A stretch of DNA of 64,000 nt from Cytidiella melzeri (GCA_022592445.1 JABYQR010000184.1:24731-88730); one strand, 5' to 3'. Counted from the first letter of the stretch, positions 33,413 through 46,618 are shown. Made by a program: numbers and translations. The notes: generated by a model from the sequence alone, not told the origin.

Positions 33413-35863
33413 TCACACTTTCGTGTCAATACCCATATCCTCCTGCGTCGCAGGAGTCCCAACATCAGCCAGCTCTACATCATCTAGCCCTGCCATCATA
33501 CTGCCAGTGGCAGTAGCACTCTGCCCTCGCTCTATTTCTTCCTTCTCTGCTTTCGCTCTCAGCTCAGCCTCGTCGTCGCGCTCGAGGTTTTTGTGGCGAA
33601 TCATGACGATGCTGACAATGGTTGCGATCGCAGCCAGGGTCGCGTTCATGATGAACACTGCCCTAAAGCCGCTGTTGTAACCCCCCAGAATGTGTGAGGC
33701 TTGTTGTTTAGAAATTCCAAGGGACAACATCGTATCATCGTTTCGACCAGCGAGGATGCCTCCAATAGTCGTGGGATCGTCAATGACGGTAGATATAGCA
33801 GACGCTGAGAGATTGAGCTGTTTCATCGAGTGCCGCAACGCGTTGTTTCTGCCGCACATGGATTAGTAAGACAGAAAAATTGAGCTGTAGGCAAACAGAC
33901 ATGATGGTCGACCCAATGGCTAACGCGAATGTTCCTCCTAGCAATCGCACGAACTGCTCCCAGGAGCTTAGCGTACTATATCCATTGAGTCGACTTAGCC
34001 ACTTACGTTTCGCACAGCAGTGACTACAGACATATCACGGCGCGAGACACTCGCCTGCGCGGCAACTGTTGTAGTTTGCAAAGTCTACGAGCAAACTTCA
34101 GTATGGTACCAGTTATAAATCAAGAACTCATGGCTACAACTCACTTGACCAGCTCCTGTCCCAGTCAGCAGCATGAAAAACACAATTAAACCTTTTGCTG
34201 TGGACGGATTTATTGTCGATATGCAGCCGCATCCGACAGCCCATACTGTAAATCCCACATGAATGACTGCCTGCGCTGTGAGTCAATTACTACCACGTTA
34301 GCAAAGGTTTTGTCGCGTACCCGATAACGGCCAGTCCGACTAATGATTTGACCCTAAATTCAATCATGATGAGTGATAAATATACGAAATACCACTTTTG
34401 AGATGGTATGCACGCACCGCAATGAAGCTAGCCAGGGTCTGGCTGACGAGAACAGGTAACAGGAATACACCGGATCTGATTGGGGAGTATCCCAAACCAA
34501 CCTGGAAGAATTGCGGAAGATAAAACAGCGACGAAAAAAAGATGATGCCACTACCGGAGTATCATTGTCAGCCTTTGAAGAGAGTAGCAAAAATTGAATC
34601 TTACTTGATAAACATGGTGATGTAAACGCCGCCCACAGTGACGTGCTTGAAGATATACACTGCATGCAATTTGTTGTGAGTATGCTGCGAGTAAGTGCAC
34701 TCACATTCTGTACTCACTTGGCACAATCGGTAGCTTTGCACCTTTCCATTCCCACAAGCAGAACATGACGAAGACCACGAATCCAGAACACAGTGGTGCC
34801 AAAACAATCGCTGAGTTCCACGGAAACGTGACACCTCCCTTTTAGGTTGTTTGAATATATGAACAGCTTGAGGCGGTTCTTCAAGTGCTCACCCATATCA
34901 ATGGCAAGATCAAGAGTGCACAACCACCAAGTGTCAGCAAGCATCCGAGATAGTCTACGATTAGTAGCTTCGTGCGAAAGTTGCCATGGACAGGTTTCAA
35001 CGGGAGCACAAGAAGGACAATGGCGATCGCTGAGCCGGCGAGAGGAAGAGTCACCCAGAAGCACCACTAAGACATCCTCAGTAGGTGAGTCAAACCTCAT
35101 TGAAGTAAGATGGCTGGTACGCTTACCCTCCAAGAGACTTTTTCGGCCAAAATTCCGCCGATGAGAGGCCCCAGTGCATAGCCTATAGATATGATACCTC
35201 CAATTATGCCGATATACTTACCCCTGGAGAACATTAGCGCACGCGATCTTCGAGTATAAGATGCTTTCGCTCACCTGTCTCTTAGACTGACCACGTCCGA
35301 GATGATAATCTGCAAGACGCTAATGATACCTCCACCGCCTGCACCAGCAATGCCTCTGAATATGATCAAAGCGACGATCGAACGCGAAAACCCGGCTAAC
35401 AGGCACCCAAGAATGTACATGCTCATTGCAACGCACATGGCTGCTTTGCGGCCAAAAATGTCGCTGAAGCGTCCATCTACAAGACCAATCTGAGTCAATT
35501 TTGATAACGCGACAACTCGAAGTGTTACTACTCACATAGTGGTTGGAATGCGGTAGAGGTAAGAAGGTACGCCGAGGGCACCCACGACGAGATTGAGCCT
35601 GCTTTAAAATCTGCCGAAATGCTAGGCAATGCTGTCGCTACGATCGTGCTGTCCAGCGTAGAGACTAACGCGCATAGGCTAAGTCCACCAAAAACAGCAA
35701 GGATACGTTTGAATGGTAGCAGATTCGTTTGGTCAGTCAATGCGACTTCAGCTCTGGCCCGGGGCTCTGCAGACGAGTTTTCCTGAGCTGCATGACTTGC
35801 TATGTCTTCAACAGTCCCATGTGTGACTGAGCGATCGTGAAGTGAGTCGGAACTAGATGCCAT
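33413..35863 (-). CDS. MFS multidrug/basic amino acid transporter, DHA2 (14-TM) type
   Basis: A proton-coupled exporter of the plasma or vacuolar membrane. Exon 1 (35863 to about 35535) carries a hydrophilic N-terminus of about 50 residues. Then TM1 begins with the DHA2 signature LDSTIVATALPSISADF. The next exons give GRFSDIFGRKAAM (motif A), LIIFRGIAGAGGGGI (motif B arginine) and GGIISIGYALGPLIGG (antiporter motif C). Several short exons follow through 34000-34900. The final exon contains a TM helix with FRAVFIMNATLAAIATIVSIVMI and a hydrophilic tail (ERDDEAELRAKAEKEE). The complete set of motifs and length fit drug:H+ antiporters such as Azr1 or the Vba vacuolar carriers; substrate cannot be told. 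Exon limits in the middle are approximate. Confidence 0.85.
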
Positions 35864-36539
35864 GGCGGTGAAAATTCTCGAGCCACCACTTCAAGAGGAG
35901 GGATAGCCTGGTCTGCTAGTGAGCCGGTATCTGTAGGTGAAGCTAACCAGTGGTGATATCCCTGCAGTATGCTCCCACCAGCCTCAAGCTCCATGCTCGC
36001 TTGCTCGTGGTCAAAATATCCGACGAATCGGCGCCGCCCCAGCGCTTTGATACTTTTCGGACTCGATCTCCGATTCAGAATTTGCCCTGTAAGTACTTAA
36101 AGTTTTCGAGGCTTCAACTGCGATCAGTGTAATGAAGGAGGTATTGACTGTCACCCAGAGAATGGCGGCGACAGTTGAGCATGCAAGATAAATCCATACT
36201 CCGGGGAAGTGGCGAATCGCTGAGGATCGGACTTTTCCGAGCGCTCATGATTTAAAAACGGCAGCCTGAGGCGGTCAAGCTCTTACTGACTAACATACCG
36301 GCGTGTTTGTTCGAGTAAGGATTCACTGTTCTCGTGAGTTTACGCTGTTGACAACATCTTGCAAATGTCTTTGAACCGTACTTGAATTGGTAGGGGAGCA
36401 TGTGGTAGAGCGAGTCAGTCAAAAGCATGCGCAGACGAGTTGAACCTGAAGTACGCCAACCCCATACTCCTGGAGTTTAGTCACTTACGTACCTGAAGGA
36501 CATCCCACCACTCGCACGCAATTTGTGATAGGTTATGAA
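35864..36539. promoter_or_regulatory. Divergent promoter region, MFS and Rrn5-like gene
   Basis: 676 bp between two divergent start codons. No gene or strong element is seen; the space is enough for two independent promoters. Confidence 0.35.
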
Positions 36540-38755
36540 ATGTCTACTTCTGACCTGAGCGCATCAGAGGCCGAGCCTGGTGATACGCCCGAGCAAATAT
36601 CGAGATACCTAGGACACCTTCACGAACACATTAGCCAGGTTCAACAGCACATAGCCGGGCACGACCAAGTTCGAGCTCTGCCACCTTCTCTCTATGCGCC
36701 TTACTCGTACTGGAAAAGCGAGGAGAAGGGCCGCTTCTTTCATGCTCTCGCGGTACACTCACGCTTTCGGCCGGACCTGATAGCTGAACATATTGGCACG
36801 AAGACCTTCGCCGACGTGTGCCTTTATCTCAACATGCTGGAGGAAGCACTGCACTCTTCAGATGACATAACAACATCAACGGGGCTGAAGTTTGCTCCAG
36901 TCCCTCGTAAGGACTTGCCTGCTGCTTACGAGGTCTCCGACGAGTGGTTGTTATACGAAAACAAACTAGCGAGCTCTCTCGTTGCCTCTGAACCTACTAT
37001 GATGTCTGACGGGCTCAAACGCGCAAAAGAGGCGGAGATATCAAACCAGAAAAACAAATCAAGAGCCAAGAGAGGCGAAGCACGCACTAACGATAACGAG
37101 CGAGACCGGGACGGCGAAAAAGCTAGGGATGCGCAATTCAAAGACTGGTTGAGGAACAGGCAGTCGGAATGGGATGTAGCGGAGGCGCTGCGAGAGCTAG
37201 ATGACGTCCATCTTAGAGTCCTAGATGCGATCTTACGAGAGGAGGAAGAGAGCTGGAGTGTCCCGAGGGATTCTACTCAGGGGAGTAAACACACGAGCGA
37301 GCCAACCCTTCCAGCGCAGCCTCAACCCGAAGAGCTGCAGCTGCGCAGTGCCGCAGACACGGATGCAGCGGAGAGAGAGCCAAACGCACCCTCCGGTCAA
37401 CTAACAGAATTTGCTGTTGCCAGTTTGCCAGAGCAAGATGTGCCTATGTCCCCTGCTTCACGCAGACGCCTTCAAAAAAGACTTTACATGCGTAAAAAGA
37501 GGGCAGAAAAGATGGGCCAGGGTGCTGATCAGAGTATGGAGCGTCTTAAGCCAGGTAGGAAAGCAAAACCACGGCCTGCCGATCTGGAAAGGGGTCAGGA
37601 CGGAGAGAGCTCTGCTGGTGAGGAACAGGCGACGCGCCATCCACATGCGTCGGGGAAAACGTTACCGTACAAGATTCGTGAGCATCTCGACTCGCTAGGG
37701 ATTGATGCTGTACGACTTCGACAGGACGGCTTGGGTCTTTTCCGTATGACGGCGCTGGCTAGACTGATGCGGTAAGCTTTCGAGCTACCATCTCCGACGC
37801 TGTTTACAAACCCACCCGTACGCTTCAGGACATACAGTGGACTGCACGATGTTCCAGAGCAAGTGACTTCGCAGATTGCAGCTACCACTATTCAAGCGTT
37901 GCACGCTCGGGTGGTGGCCTTCACATCGCAGCTCGTTCGACAGAGTATCGTTTCGCGAGAGCAAGAGATGGCGGCCAAAACTCATACAAAGGCATGGCGC
38001 CTAGCCGAAACTCTGGTATGTGTGGCCCTCTCATATGTATCTAACAGTCAAGCTCATGAAACAAGCAGAAAATCACAACCTACAACGTCGCACATTCCCT
38101 TTCGCTTCTCTCAGACAAATCTTTCGATCGACGAGACCATTTTGCAAATCTGCTGAATCGTCTTGACTTGGAGCAAGACGACGGTGAGACGTCCACAGAT
38201 GACGATGTACCTATAAGCACAAGGTCAAGCCACGCTGTAGACCAGGAAAGCGAGTATGACGCTGACAGCGAACAAGATATCACCTCCGTCTTTGACTCCC
38301 TTCCTCTAAATCGTACCGTCTTCCCTCCATTTGTCCGCCTCCCTCACTACCCATGCGCACCAGACGCAACCGCCCTACACTCCTATATTCCATGGATTGC
38401 CAGCACCTCCCACGGTGCAGACAACGCGGACGACGACGACGACGACATTCTACTCTCAGAAACAGACAAGGATGACTTAGACGCGGAGCTCGCCGATGAG
38501 GCCAAGTTAGACGAACACGATCATGTAGAGGAAGAGGCCGCCGAGAAGAGTCTTTGGCTCACGTTCAAGCCGTCGCCTGAGGATGCAGACCTCATTGTTG
38601 CTCACACAGGCACAAAGCGCAAGCGTGCCAATTCTGTCGCCAGTGATAAAAACGAGAAGAGGAGGAAGCGCAAGTATGGGCCTCGCGTGAATAAGGAAAC
38701 TGGGGCACCACAAGGCAGAATCAAAAGCGCGCCGTTCATCTCAGACAGCGATTAG
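36540..38755 (+). CDS. Rrn5-like SANT-domain RNA polymerase I factor
   Basis: The N-terminal exon (from the ATG at 36540, MSTSDLSAS) has a SANT/Myb-like domain at about residues 55-105: YWKSEEKGRFFHALAVHS, then FRPDLIAEHIGTKT and FADVCLYLNMLEEAL. This pattern is the one I know from Rrn5, a subunit of the upstream activating factor at the rDNA promoter. The middle is charged and basic (NQKNKSRAKRGEARTN; SRRRLQKRLYMRKKRAEKMG). The helical KIREHLDSLGIDAVRLRQDG follows. Two introns are clear: 37772 to about 37828 and 38014 to about 38068. The last exon continues KITTYNVAHSLSLLSDK into an acidic region (NADDDDDDILLSETDKDD) and ends in a basic nuclear-type tail (KRRKRKYGPRV). The stop is at 38753. 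Family assignment rests on the SANT pattern and architecture; other SANT chromatin proteins are possible. Confidence 0.65.
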
Positions 38756-39343
38756 TTGTTAATTCGACGCGATTATATGCCTTGATCATGTTTTGGAAGC
38801 GTTGTTGTGGCATGGTCTCGCTATGGTAGACTACTGCAATATAATGCCAAGTAACAGATAGCCTACGCAACTTGATCACGATCGGGAAAACCCGGCGCCG
38901 GCGCGGTCCGGGCCTGCAGGGCCACGTACAATGCATCATGCTGCGCGACGTTTTATTGGCCATCTCCGAATCCGACTCTGAGACATTACAGCTAACCTTG
39001 AAAAGTTATCAGTCTACGTCTGCCTTTACTACACAGCTTCGGGTGGTCGACACCTTGAGCAGTGTAACGGTACAAGGAGCCCGAGTCATGGCATGCGTCC
39101 TAGAATGCTGCCGCATGTACTAGTATCCCACGGCGATATTTAGGTGAGGCGGACAACGTGTTCGCCAATTAATCAATGTTGTTTATGACAGCTGGGCGTT
39201 CTCGCCACACTAGTAAACACCAGGAACACCCACGAGCCCTTTGGAGTCCAACCCCCGCTTCTTGAGACGTACGCTCACCTCCATTTTGCGCAGCTCTTAC
39301 CAACATTGACTCCTGCAACCCCTGCTGAAACGGTACACTCTCC
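38756..39343. other. Intergenic, promoter of DUF6535 gene
   Basis: Nearly 600 bp with no supported gene. A GC-rich patch at 38885-38930 (ccggcgccggcgcgg) is unlike its surroundings but short. Confidence 0.4.
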
Positions 39344-42300
39344 ATGGAGTCCACTGCGAATGCGCAGGAACATCAATCCGCCAACCAACTTGAACAGGAT
39401 AACGCGACCGCTCAACACAACGACAATAATGCACCGCCGGTGGCCGTGCCTGACCCCCCGCCTCCGCCTCATGAGGATACCTTCCCGTCCATGAACATGC
39501 AATATGGCGCCGGTCAATACCCCGCCGTCGGTACGGGATGGTCAGCTATGTCCAAGATAGTTCGCGAGGTGGACGCAGAAAAGATTCAGGATTACAAGGA
39601 GGATATTGACACGATCCTGGTCTTCGTACGTTATACGCACTCAAACCTGGTATTCCACGACCTCTGATAGTGAACATACAGGCTGGTCTTTTCTCAGCTG
39701 TCATGACTGCGTTTCTTATCGAATCTTACCAGAACCTCAGCCAAGACCCGAACGTAGTGATGATTCTTCTTCTGCAGCAAGTCGCGTTACAGACCAACTC
39801 CTACGTGATAAACGCCGGGTTTCTGAACTCCACTATACCACCTCTTATCCCAACTCTACCAGCCTTCCAACCGTCAGCGAACGCCATCCGAGTGAACGTC
39901 CTGTGGTTCGCAAGCTTGACGCTGAGTCTAGTGAGCGCATCATTCGGCATTCTGGTCAAACAGTGGCTTCGGGAGTACCTCGCAGGGGAATACACATCTC
40001 CCCAGGCACGTCTTCGCATCCGTCATTTTCGAAACCCAGGGCTCGACCATTGGAAGGTATTCGAGATAGCAGCGATACTGCCCCTGCTTCTACAACTGTC
40101 CCTTGGGCTTTTTTTGATTGGACTTTGCTTCTTCACAGCCGATGTACACAGTACTATTGGCCACACCACTATACCGCTCGTGGCAGGATGGGGATTCCTC
40201 TTCATCGCTGCATCCTTCGCACCCGCCTTATCACCCCGCTGTCCTTACAAGACGACACTCCTCAAAGCTCTGATGAAGGCACTGCGCAAGCAAATCTTTG
40301 GGGTAGTCGAATGGGCGCAGGGTGTCTTGAACCGCTCCTCAGAAGTCCTTACACAGATCCCCAGCGGCAAATGGTCGTACATAATGCTGGCCTACGATGA
40401 GGAAGACGCTGTCACGACCGATAGCAACGACATCGATATCCTTATTGCAGTGGACTCCATTCAGTCCGATGAGCAACTCCTGAGCATCATGTGGGACGCG
40501 CTGCAGGAGACTCAACTCGATCCTGCTGACTCGGTCAAGTTCGTGCTCAAGATCATCAACCACCGGGTCCAACATAACAACTTGACAACTACTCCTTCGC
40601 AGGCGTTTCTCGACCTCAAGCGTTTACCGAAACAGACTGTCACGTCCGTCATGCTCATGGTTTCCAACATCCTCAGAAACGAGATAAACCGCCAGTCTCC
40701 CACCAACATCTCCAAGGTGATCGATTGGACGCCGTGGATGGAGGACTGCGTTTTCATTCTGCTCTCCGAGACAACCAGCCCTTTACCAGGCGGCGTCAAT
40801 CAGATGTTCTCGCTCCTCCTTGCTGACCAGCTCAGGTTTCAGCTGTTGTTCGACATGATCAAGTCGCGCGTCCCAGACCCGGATACGTTTCCCCACGTTC
40901 TCGAAAGGCTGCGAGGAGCACTCCTGTTGTTGAAAGGCGACGACATGCTGCTCGCCTTGCGCAGCCTCGTCGTGAAGTACTTTTGCCACGAACACAACGT
41001 CGTACACAGTCGGTTGATCGACGTCGTGCATGAGCACCCAGAAATACCCTCAAACCACCTGCAACACCTGGTCGATCTCCTTATATACACGTTGACGAAC
41101 GAGATGAAGCCGGACATGTACTGGTATAGCTACCTCGTTGACGAACTCCATCTCATCTTTGCGCTGTCGTCGAACGCCAGCTGGCGCGACACCGTCATCA
41201 AACTCGTCCAAACTATCCTCATTCAGCCCAGAAACACAGCCATCTACTGTCGCTACCCGATGGGACTCGACGAGCAGAACAGCAAGTTGAAGGAAGAAGC
41301 ACAGGAGCTGTTCATCGATGCCATCCTCGCCGCCAATGACGCTGGTAAGTCATCTCATTCTATCCGTTTGAAAATCGCCCGGGAATATATTTGGTCTCTA
41401 ACACCAAAAACCTTCCAGACCGCCGCACGATTCTATGGAACGTCGAACAGGCACTGGCTTGGCAATGGCGTACGCGCTCGGAAGCAGACGACAACAACTG
41501 GGATCGTTTCACGCGCATTGACCCCTTGGAAGTCGTCAACGTGCTCCTCCGCCTGATACGCAAGATGAAAGAGCAGGAGGTGTCGATTGTCGACTTCGCG
41601 TGGTATTTCTTGCAGTCGTGGTGGGACGTCAACGAAGGGCTGAGAACAGTGGCGGGAAGACATTACGAGCGGCACCCCGCCATAGCCAAAGAATGCCTCG
41701 AGTTCATCAACTCGTTGGATCTCTCCGCACCGCCGCTTTCAGATGGACAGGACCAGGAAGACGGGTTTGCCAACTGGGCGCACAGCTTCCCCATGCCTGA
41801 GTCTATGTACCCGGACACGTTGATAGAGTCTTTGGCACAGTTCTTACCAGTGGAAGAAACTACCTTCAGTCACCGTGTTCGTCGACTTCGCCTCCTGCAG
41901 AACAAAGACGACGAACAGACTCGAGACCCCGATTGGCCGCCCAACATAGCTGGACCACTGACGAAGTCGTTTGGCGCTCGCGAGCGTCCCCCCAGCCGTA
42001 CTAGACGTAACCGTAGCCGTCGTCGTCGTCGCAGTCGCAGTAGCGTTCAAACTGAACAATTGGACATCCAAAACGTGCCGAATGCAGACTCTGACTCTGA
42101 CTGGGCCACCGACGAGTCAAATATGGACGGCAAGGGCGACGGACAGGGCTCGGACACTGGCAGTAAAGATCGCGCTTCGTCTCGGGAGAGAGTGACGGTG
42201 ACAGTGAATGCCGCTGAATCCTCCTCTGACCATGGTGACGACGATGACAACGAGTGCCAGCCGTCTCCGACGGATACAGCTGATCCTGACCACGAGGTCG

Positions 42301-42362
42301 CAACGCCAGTAACGTCCGAGCCTCCATGTGTACCCGCTGGGCCTGCTACACGGCGAGGGTAA
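39344..42362 (+). CDS. DUF6535 domain multi-pass membrane protein (962 aa)
   Basis: I traced three exons: 39344-39625, 39682-41344 and 41419-42362. The joints give ILVF-AGLFSAVMTAFLIESY and AANDA-DRRTILWNVEQALAW, and the total is 962 residues. The domain DUF6535, found in Agaricomycetes, is recognised by WSAMSKIVREVDAEKIQDYKEDIDTILVFAGLFSAVMTAF. Four membrane segments lie near residues 95-115 (AGLFSAVMTAFLIES), 165-190 (VLWFASLTLSLVSASFGILV), 220-245 (LPLLLQLSLGLFLIGLCFF) and 255-275 (LVAGWGFLFIAASF). QWLREYLAGEY between helices is another family mark. The large C-terminal part is helical and presumably cytosolic. The tail has an Arg/Ser run (RTRRNRSRRRRRSRS) and Asp/Ser repeats. No biochemical function is known for the family. 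Confidence 0.85.
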
Positions 42363-42679
42363 ACATGAATGTGTTGGCTAGCTTGTACACTGTATATACC
42401 AGTAGTTTTACTCTCTTCATATAATTATTGTTGAAGTGGCACTTGGGTGCCTTTGATGAGTCAGTGGCGGGTTATACCAGCACAGGCTGGACGCACTCTC
42501 ACAGTCACAAAACCCAATCACTGTTGAACTACGCATTTGAATACCACTCCCACACAATGCTATCTAGCTCGCAGAACAAGCAAAAGCGATATGTTTTCCA
42601 AACTACCAACACGAACAGCCCAAGCCTTGTTATTGCAGTCACGACTCTACAGACTCTTCCAGAGACCCAAACAGCCAAT

Positions 42680-44461
42680 CTACCAGATACGAGTCTCGAG
42701 CAACAAATCGCTGCTTCCCTCGAGACCGATGCACGCCTTCAAGAACGCGTCAAGAGCGTTGCGCTGCCTGTTGAGGCTGTTGACAACATCCGTGCCAGGC
42801 TTAACGAGCGGGGCCTTGAGCATGTACGAAAGCAGCGAAAGAACAGAGTAGAGCGGCTTGAACTCGTCCGACGCAGACGCGTCGCGGTACTTGACACGCG
42901 TGAGCAGCTCGGTGAGGATGGCCAAGTCGAGGATGAGAGGCGTAGCCAAGAGCGAGTCCTAAAAACACGACGTTAATGAGTATCAGTCACCATCCAATCG
43001 AGATAATATCAATCATACCTCGCACTCGTTGAAAATGTTGATAGTCGAGCGACCACCACAGAAGATCTCAGAGTAGTACTCATCGATGGCGCGCTTGGAG
43101 TCGCCGACAGCGGGAATGTACTTGATGACGATGACGTGGTCGGGATGCTCGCCCTTGGCCTCCTTGGAGCCCTTGACGGCGCCTTCTTCAGCAGGCTTGT
43201 ATAACAGAGCGTTGGCACCGACCATGTCGTCAACGACACTGCTCTTGCTGATCTCCTTGCTCTTGAACTGAGGCTCGGCGGACAAGTTGTGACCATCGTT
43301 GTTACCGAGATGGTTGTAGGATGCGATGGAGAGAGGTTTGATACCAGCGTTGACGAGGAACTCGGCAAAGACGGACTTGAGCTTCGTCTGTCCGGTCTTG
43401 AGATCATCTCCGCCGATGAAGGACTTTTCACGCTCAGCGAGCTCCATGACACCAGGAACAAAGGTGTTCTGGGGGGCACCGTTCACGAAAGGCTCGCCTT
43501 CCAAGATCGCAGCGACGGCGAAGACGGTCGATGGGGACACCTCGGAGTGAGACGATTTGATTGCCGCGAGGATGTTCTCGGCGGTGTCGTTCACGCCTGG
43601 AATGATATCGCTGTAACGTTCGGTGTTGGCAGTCCAGAAGACGACAACACGGTCAAGACCGTTGTCCTTCTTGAACTTGCGAATGTCAGCGCGGATATGC
43701 TCGAGATGCGCCTGCTTGTCCGTTCCCGGAATGACATTGTCCGCACGAGCCTCCTGATTTGCAGCGATGAAGTCCGGGTAGTAGATGGAGGGAAGCGGCT
43801 TGCCGAGTTCAGCGATAAACGGTGCGACCTGGCGTTGGAGATCATAGTCGAGGACTTGGGCACGTTTCATAGCCTGGTCCATGGGGAGACCAGAGATGTC
43901 CCACCCGCCGAGAACGAGATCGTTGGGGTGGACCATGGGAAGGACGTCAGAGACAGGGACGTGAACGTCCTTGCCAGTGACAGGGTCAGCACCAAGGCGG
44001 ACGGTGGACGCGCGCAACATGGAACCGATGTAGTTGGGCTGCTGTACGCCCTCCTTCGTGTGCCATACGATGTTGTGACGGTTAGCGAGGACGGCGGCAC
44101 AGAGGGTAGTGCCGTTGTTGCCGCCAACACCGATCATCATCAAACTAAAAGAGATCTAAGTCAGACAAGGAAACACGGCGCAAAGGTTGTTTCTCGCTGC
44201 TCACCCAGTCTTGGAGACCTTCCTAGCTGTCTGGAACTCGTAGGGCTTGTTGGTAGGCTTGACGAGGTACTGCCCATCGGTGACGACAACATCGGCACCG
44301 CGATGGGTGAACCTGGATGTGATGTACTCGTCAGAGTAGGAGGTGTTCTCGGACTGCACGACGATGGAGTGGGGACGACGCGCAGCGGTGGGGTGAACTG
44401 GCACGATGGACTCGAGCTCGGACTCGGGGGTGTTCAATCCGGAAGAGTATGTCGGAGCCAT
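42680..44461 (-). CDS. INO1: Inositol-3-phosphate synthase
   Basis: This cytosolic NAD-dependent enzyme converts glucose 6-phosphate to 1D-myo-inositol 3-phosphate, the first step of inositol synthesis. There are three exons: 44461 to about 44204 ([15 protein letters not shown]), about 44149 to 43020, and 42958-42680. The joints give [19 protein letters not shown] and [16 protein letters not shown]. The NAD-binding motif GVGGNNGTT, the substrate/cofactor blocks [29 protein letters not shown] and [14 protein letters not shown], and the C-terminal [22 protein letters not shown] are all intact. About 550 residues, as in other fungi. In yeasts INO1 is repressed by inositol through UASINO elements; no such element was identified here. 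Long open frames on the opposite strand (for example 43289-44488) are shadows. Confidence 0.95.
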
Positions 44462-45432
44462 TGTGTTTATATACGGTGTAGATTGTAATAGACGATGCCG
44501 AGAGCAGGAAAATCAGATAGACTTTATAAGAGAGTCGCCGCAGGTGTGTTTGTTGCCGCGGTGAGGATTGTGAGTACTTCCAAGCTGGTTGGAGAACATG
44601 CACAGACGCAGGGTCTTTGGTTGTACGATGAGGAGGTTGGGCTCGAGAGGTAGTACACGCTGTTGGGGAAGAGGTACTGAGGAGAAAAAAAATGGGACAC
44701 GACGGTCTGGTTTATATACGCGATAAAAAGGGTCATGTGACCGACGCTATCTTGGTGTTTCACTCGTGTCTTCGGGGAAATGAAGATCAACAGACTAGTA
44801 GGTCTGATCAATCGCCGCCAACAGCCTGCAAGTCTGACGACGCAGGGTGGTCTTCAAGTGAATGTGCACAGCAACGACGCTACTCGGCGGCGAGCGGCAC
44901 TGGTCCTCATGTCGTACCAGACGTCCTGTACGAAGCCTCGAGAGAGAAAGAGGGCACTCAGACCACGTAAGTAACCGAGGGAAGACTGGCAATTGGCCAG
45001 GTACTTTGCATCGTGGTAGCCTCGTGTCCGATTTCATCACTTGCATGCAGGGGAACGTTGCTGATCTTGTCTCCGAAGTGCACTGCTGCAGCACAGAATC
45101 TGTGGTAAATTCCATCCATAGTCGATAACTGCGCAAAGGTGAGTTTCGGCCCACTTTAACAAGGAAACGATGGATGGGACACAATCACCGCCTGGATATG
45201 GCAATCAACCCCTCGGGGATATATTATGTATACAGCACTGCTACGTATGTAGTCAATCACATCAAGGGGTTCACTACATAGAATGACGTGCAGAAACACC
45301 AGCGCAGCCGGGACAGATGATGAGACGACGAAGGGTGAAGGAAGGCTGAGTCTACAGCTATCGGTACATTGCAAGGGAACGTGATACTTAGCGGTAAATT
45401 AGCGAGCGAAAGCGGAGAGCAACAAACAGATA
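44462..45432. other. Intergenic, INO1 promoter
   Basis: About 970 bp upstream of INO1. A TATA-like motif (gtttatatacgcg) sits at about 44708-44720. Otherwise only short featureless open frames. Confidence 0.4.
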
Positions 45433-46618
45433 TTAGTGGTGACGACGGTGGTTGAAAGAACGGGCAGGACTACGTTTGCTCGTGCCGAAAGGAATGACCA
45501 TAGCCGGTGAGTTGATGTATGCATCAATCATGCTCCTGGTGAGCTGGGTCTGCGTGTAGTCGAATGAAGTAAGGCGAAGTGCGGTGATCGTGTCGGTCTT
45601 CACGTCATAAATCGCAGTCAGCGTTGCGCGGCCACCGGTAGGACGAGGGAAAAAGTTGTTGTCTCCGGTACCAGTAGCACCCTTAAACGAGTAGATCTCG
45701 GAAAAGGCGTTCGGAGAATTGGGTGTGAGGGTCTCTGCAATGTCCATCTCGGCACATATGGTAGATCCAGAACCCTCGCCACGGCAGTTGCAGCCATACT
45801 GAGCAGAGCGAACAACCTGCGCATCGAGGGTCCAGATAGCAGGAAGGGCGGAGGGGTCCTCGGGCATGTTGTAGTCGATAACAATCATCTTGGAACCTGC
45901 CCAGCCCTCGTTGGCGGTTCCGCGGAAGAATCCTTCACAGGTATCCGCTGTGCATGGAGTGGCAGTCATGATGTTCTGACCTATCCATCAGTGGGAGAAC
46001 AAAAGCGACGGATGAAGCAAGCAACGTACAATCTCTTTGCCCGAAGCCAGATTTCCAGGGTAGAGTTCAGCGTTCGGAGAAGCGACGGCAGCGGTCCAGT
46101 CACCGCTGGCGTAAGACTGACTGCTCCCTCCGCAAACTGATACAAACAAAATTGTCAAGATTGTTGTGTGTGCATAGAAAAATACAGCACTCACTTGACC
46201 ATTCACCAGAAGCTCCACCGCCCATGTTGTTCATGAACACCATGTTATCTGGCGTCTCGTTCTGCGCCCACGAGCTGATCTTTTTCCACGTAGAGCCAGT
46301 GGTGTTCGTAGGCTGATACACCGCAATATTGAAAAGGTTCATAGGTCCGCGAAAGTTGAAGGTCAACTGATTGTCGAACGGGGCAAGAGGTCCACTGGTG
46401 GTGACCAGGGTCTTCTGACAGGAATCGGCAATGGTACACGACGGGAATACACCTGGAAGCATGTTGGTGACCTGGTAATAACTACCTGTTCCACCGACGC
46501 TGGTGTACTTGAGGCCGCTGAGAGTGCCGCTAGTCGACGCTGCGACGAGGTTGTTGGGGGTCAGCTGAGCATGAGCGACCGCGAGGGATGTGAGAGTGAG
46601 AGCGAGGGATGCCAACAT
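45433..46618 (-). CDS. Tos1-like secreted cell-wall beta-glucanase (YJL171C/Tos1 family)
   Basis: A secreted wall protein. The N-terminus is a signal peptide (MLASLALTLTSLAVAHA) followed by the Tos1 N-terminal domain: LSGLKYTSVGGTGSYYQVTN, then FPSCTIADSCQKTLVTTSGPL and FNFRGPMNLFNIAVYQP. The C-terminal domain begins after a spliced region (CGGSSQSYASGDWTAAV) with NIMTATPCTADTCEGFFRG. It continues FNMPEDPSALPAIWTLDAQV-like and CNCRGEGSGSTICAEMDIAE, which carries the acidic residues thought to be catalytic, then SFKGATGTGDNNFFPRP. Introns lie at about 46142-46197 and 45971-46028, plus smaller ones. The tail is short and basic (FGTSKRSPARSFNHRRHH), with no GPI-type hydrophobic end. The family acts on or cross-links beta-1,3-glucan in the wall. 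Confidence 0.82.

Noticed and set aside
42428..42976. A 182-codon + frame
   Set aside because: It is largely the antisense of the last INO1 exon, which encodes the conserved C-terminus.
43289..44488. A 399-codon open frame on the + strand
   Set aside because: It lies exactly opposite the conserved INO1 exons and results from their codon bias; it has no domain of its own.
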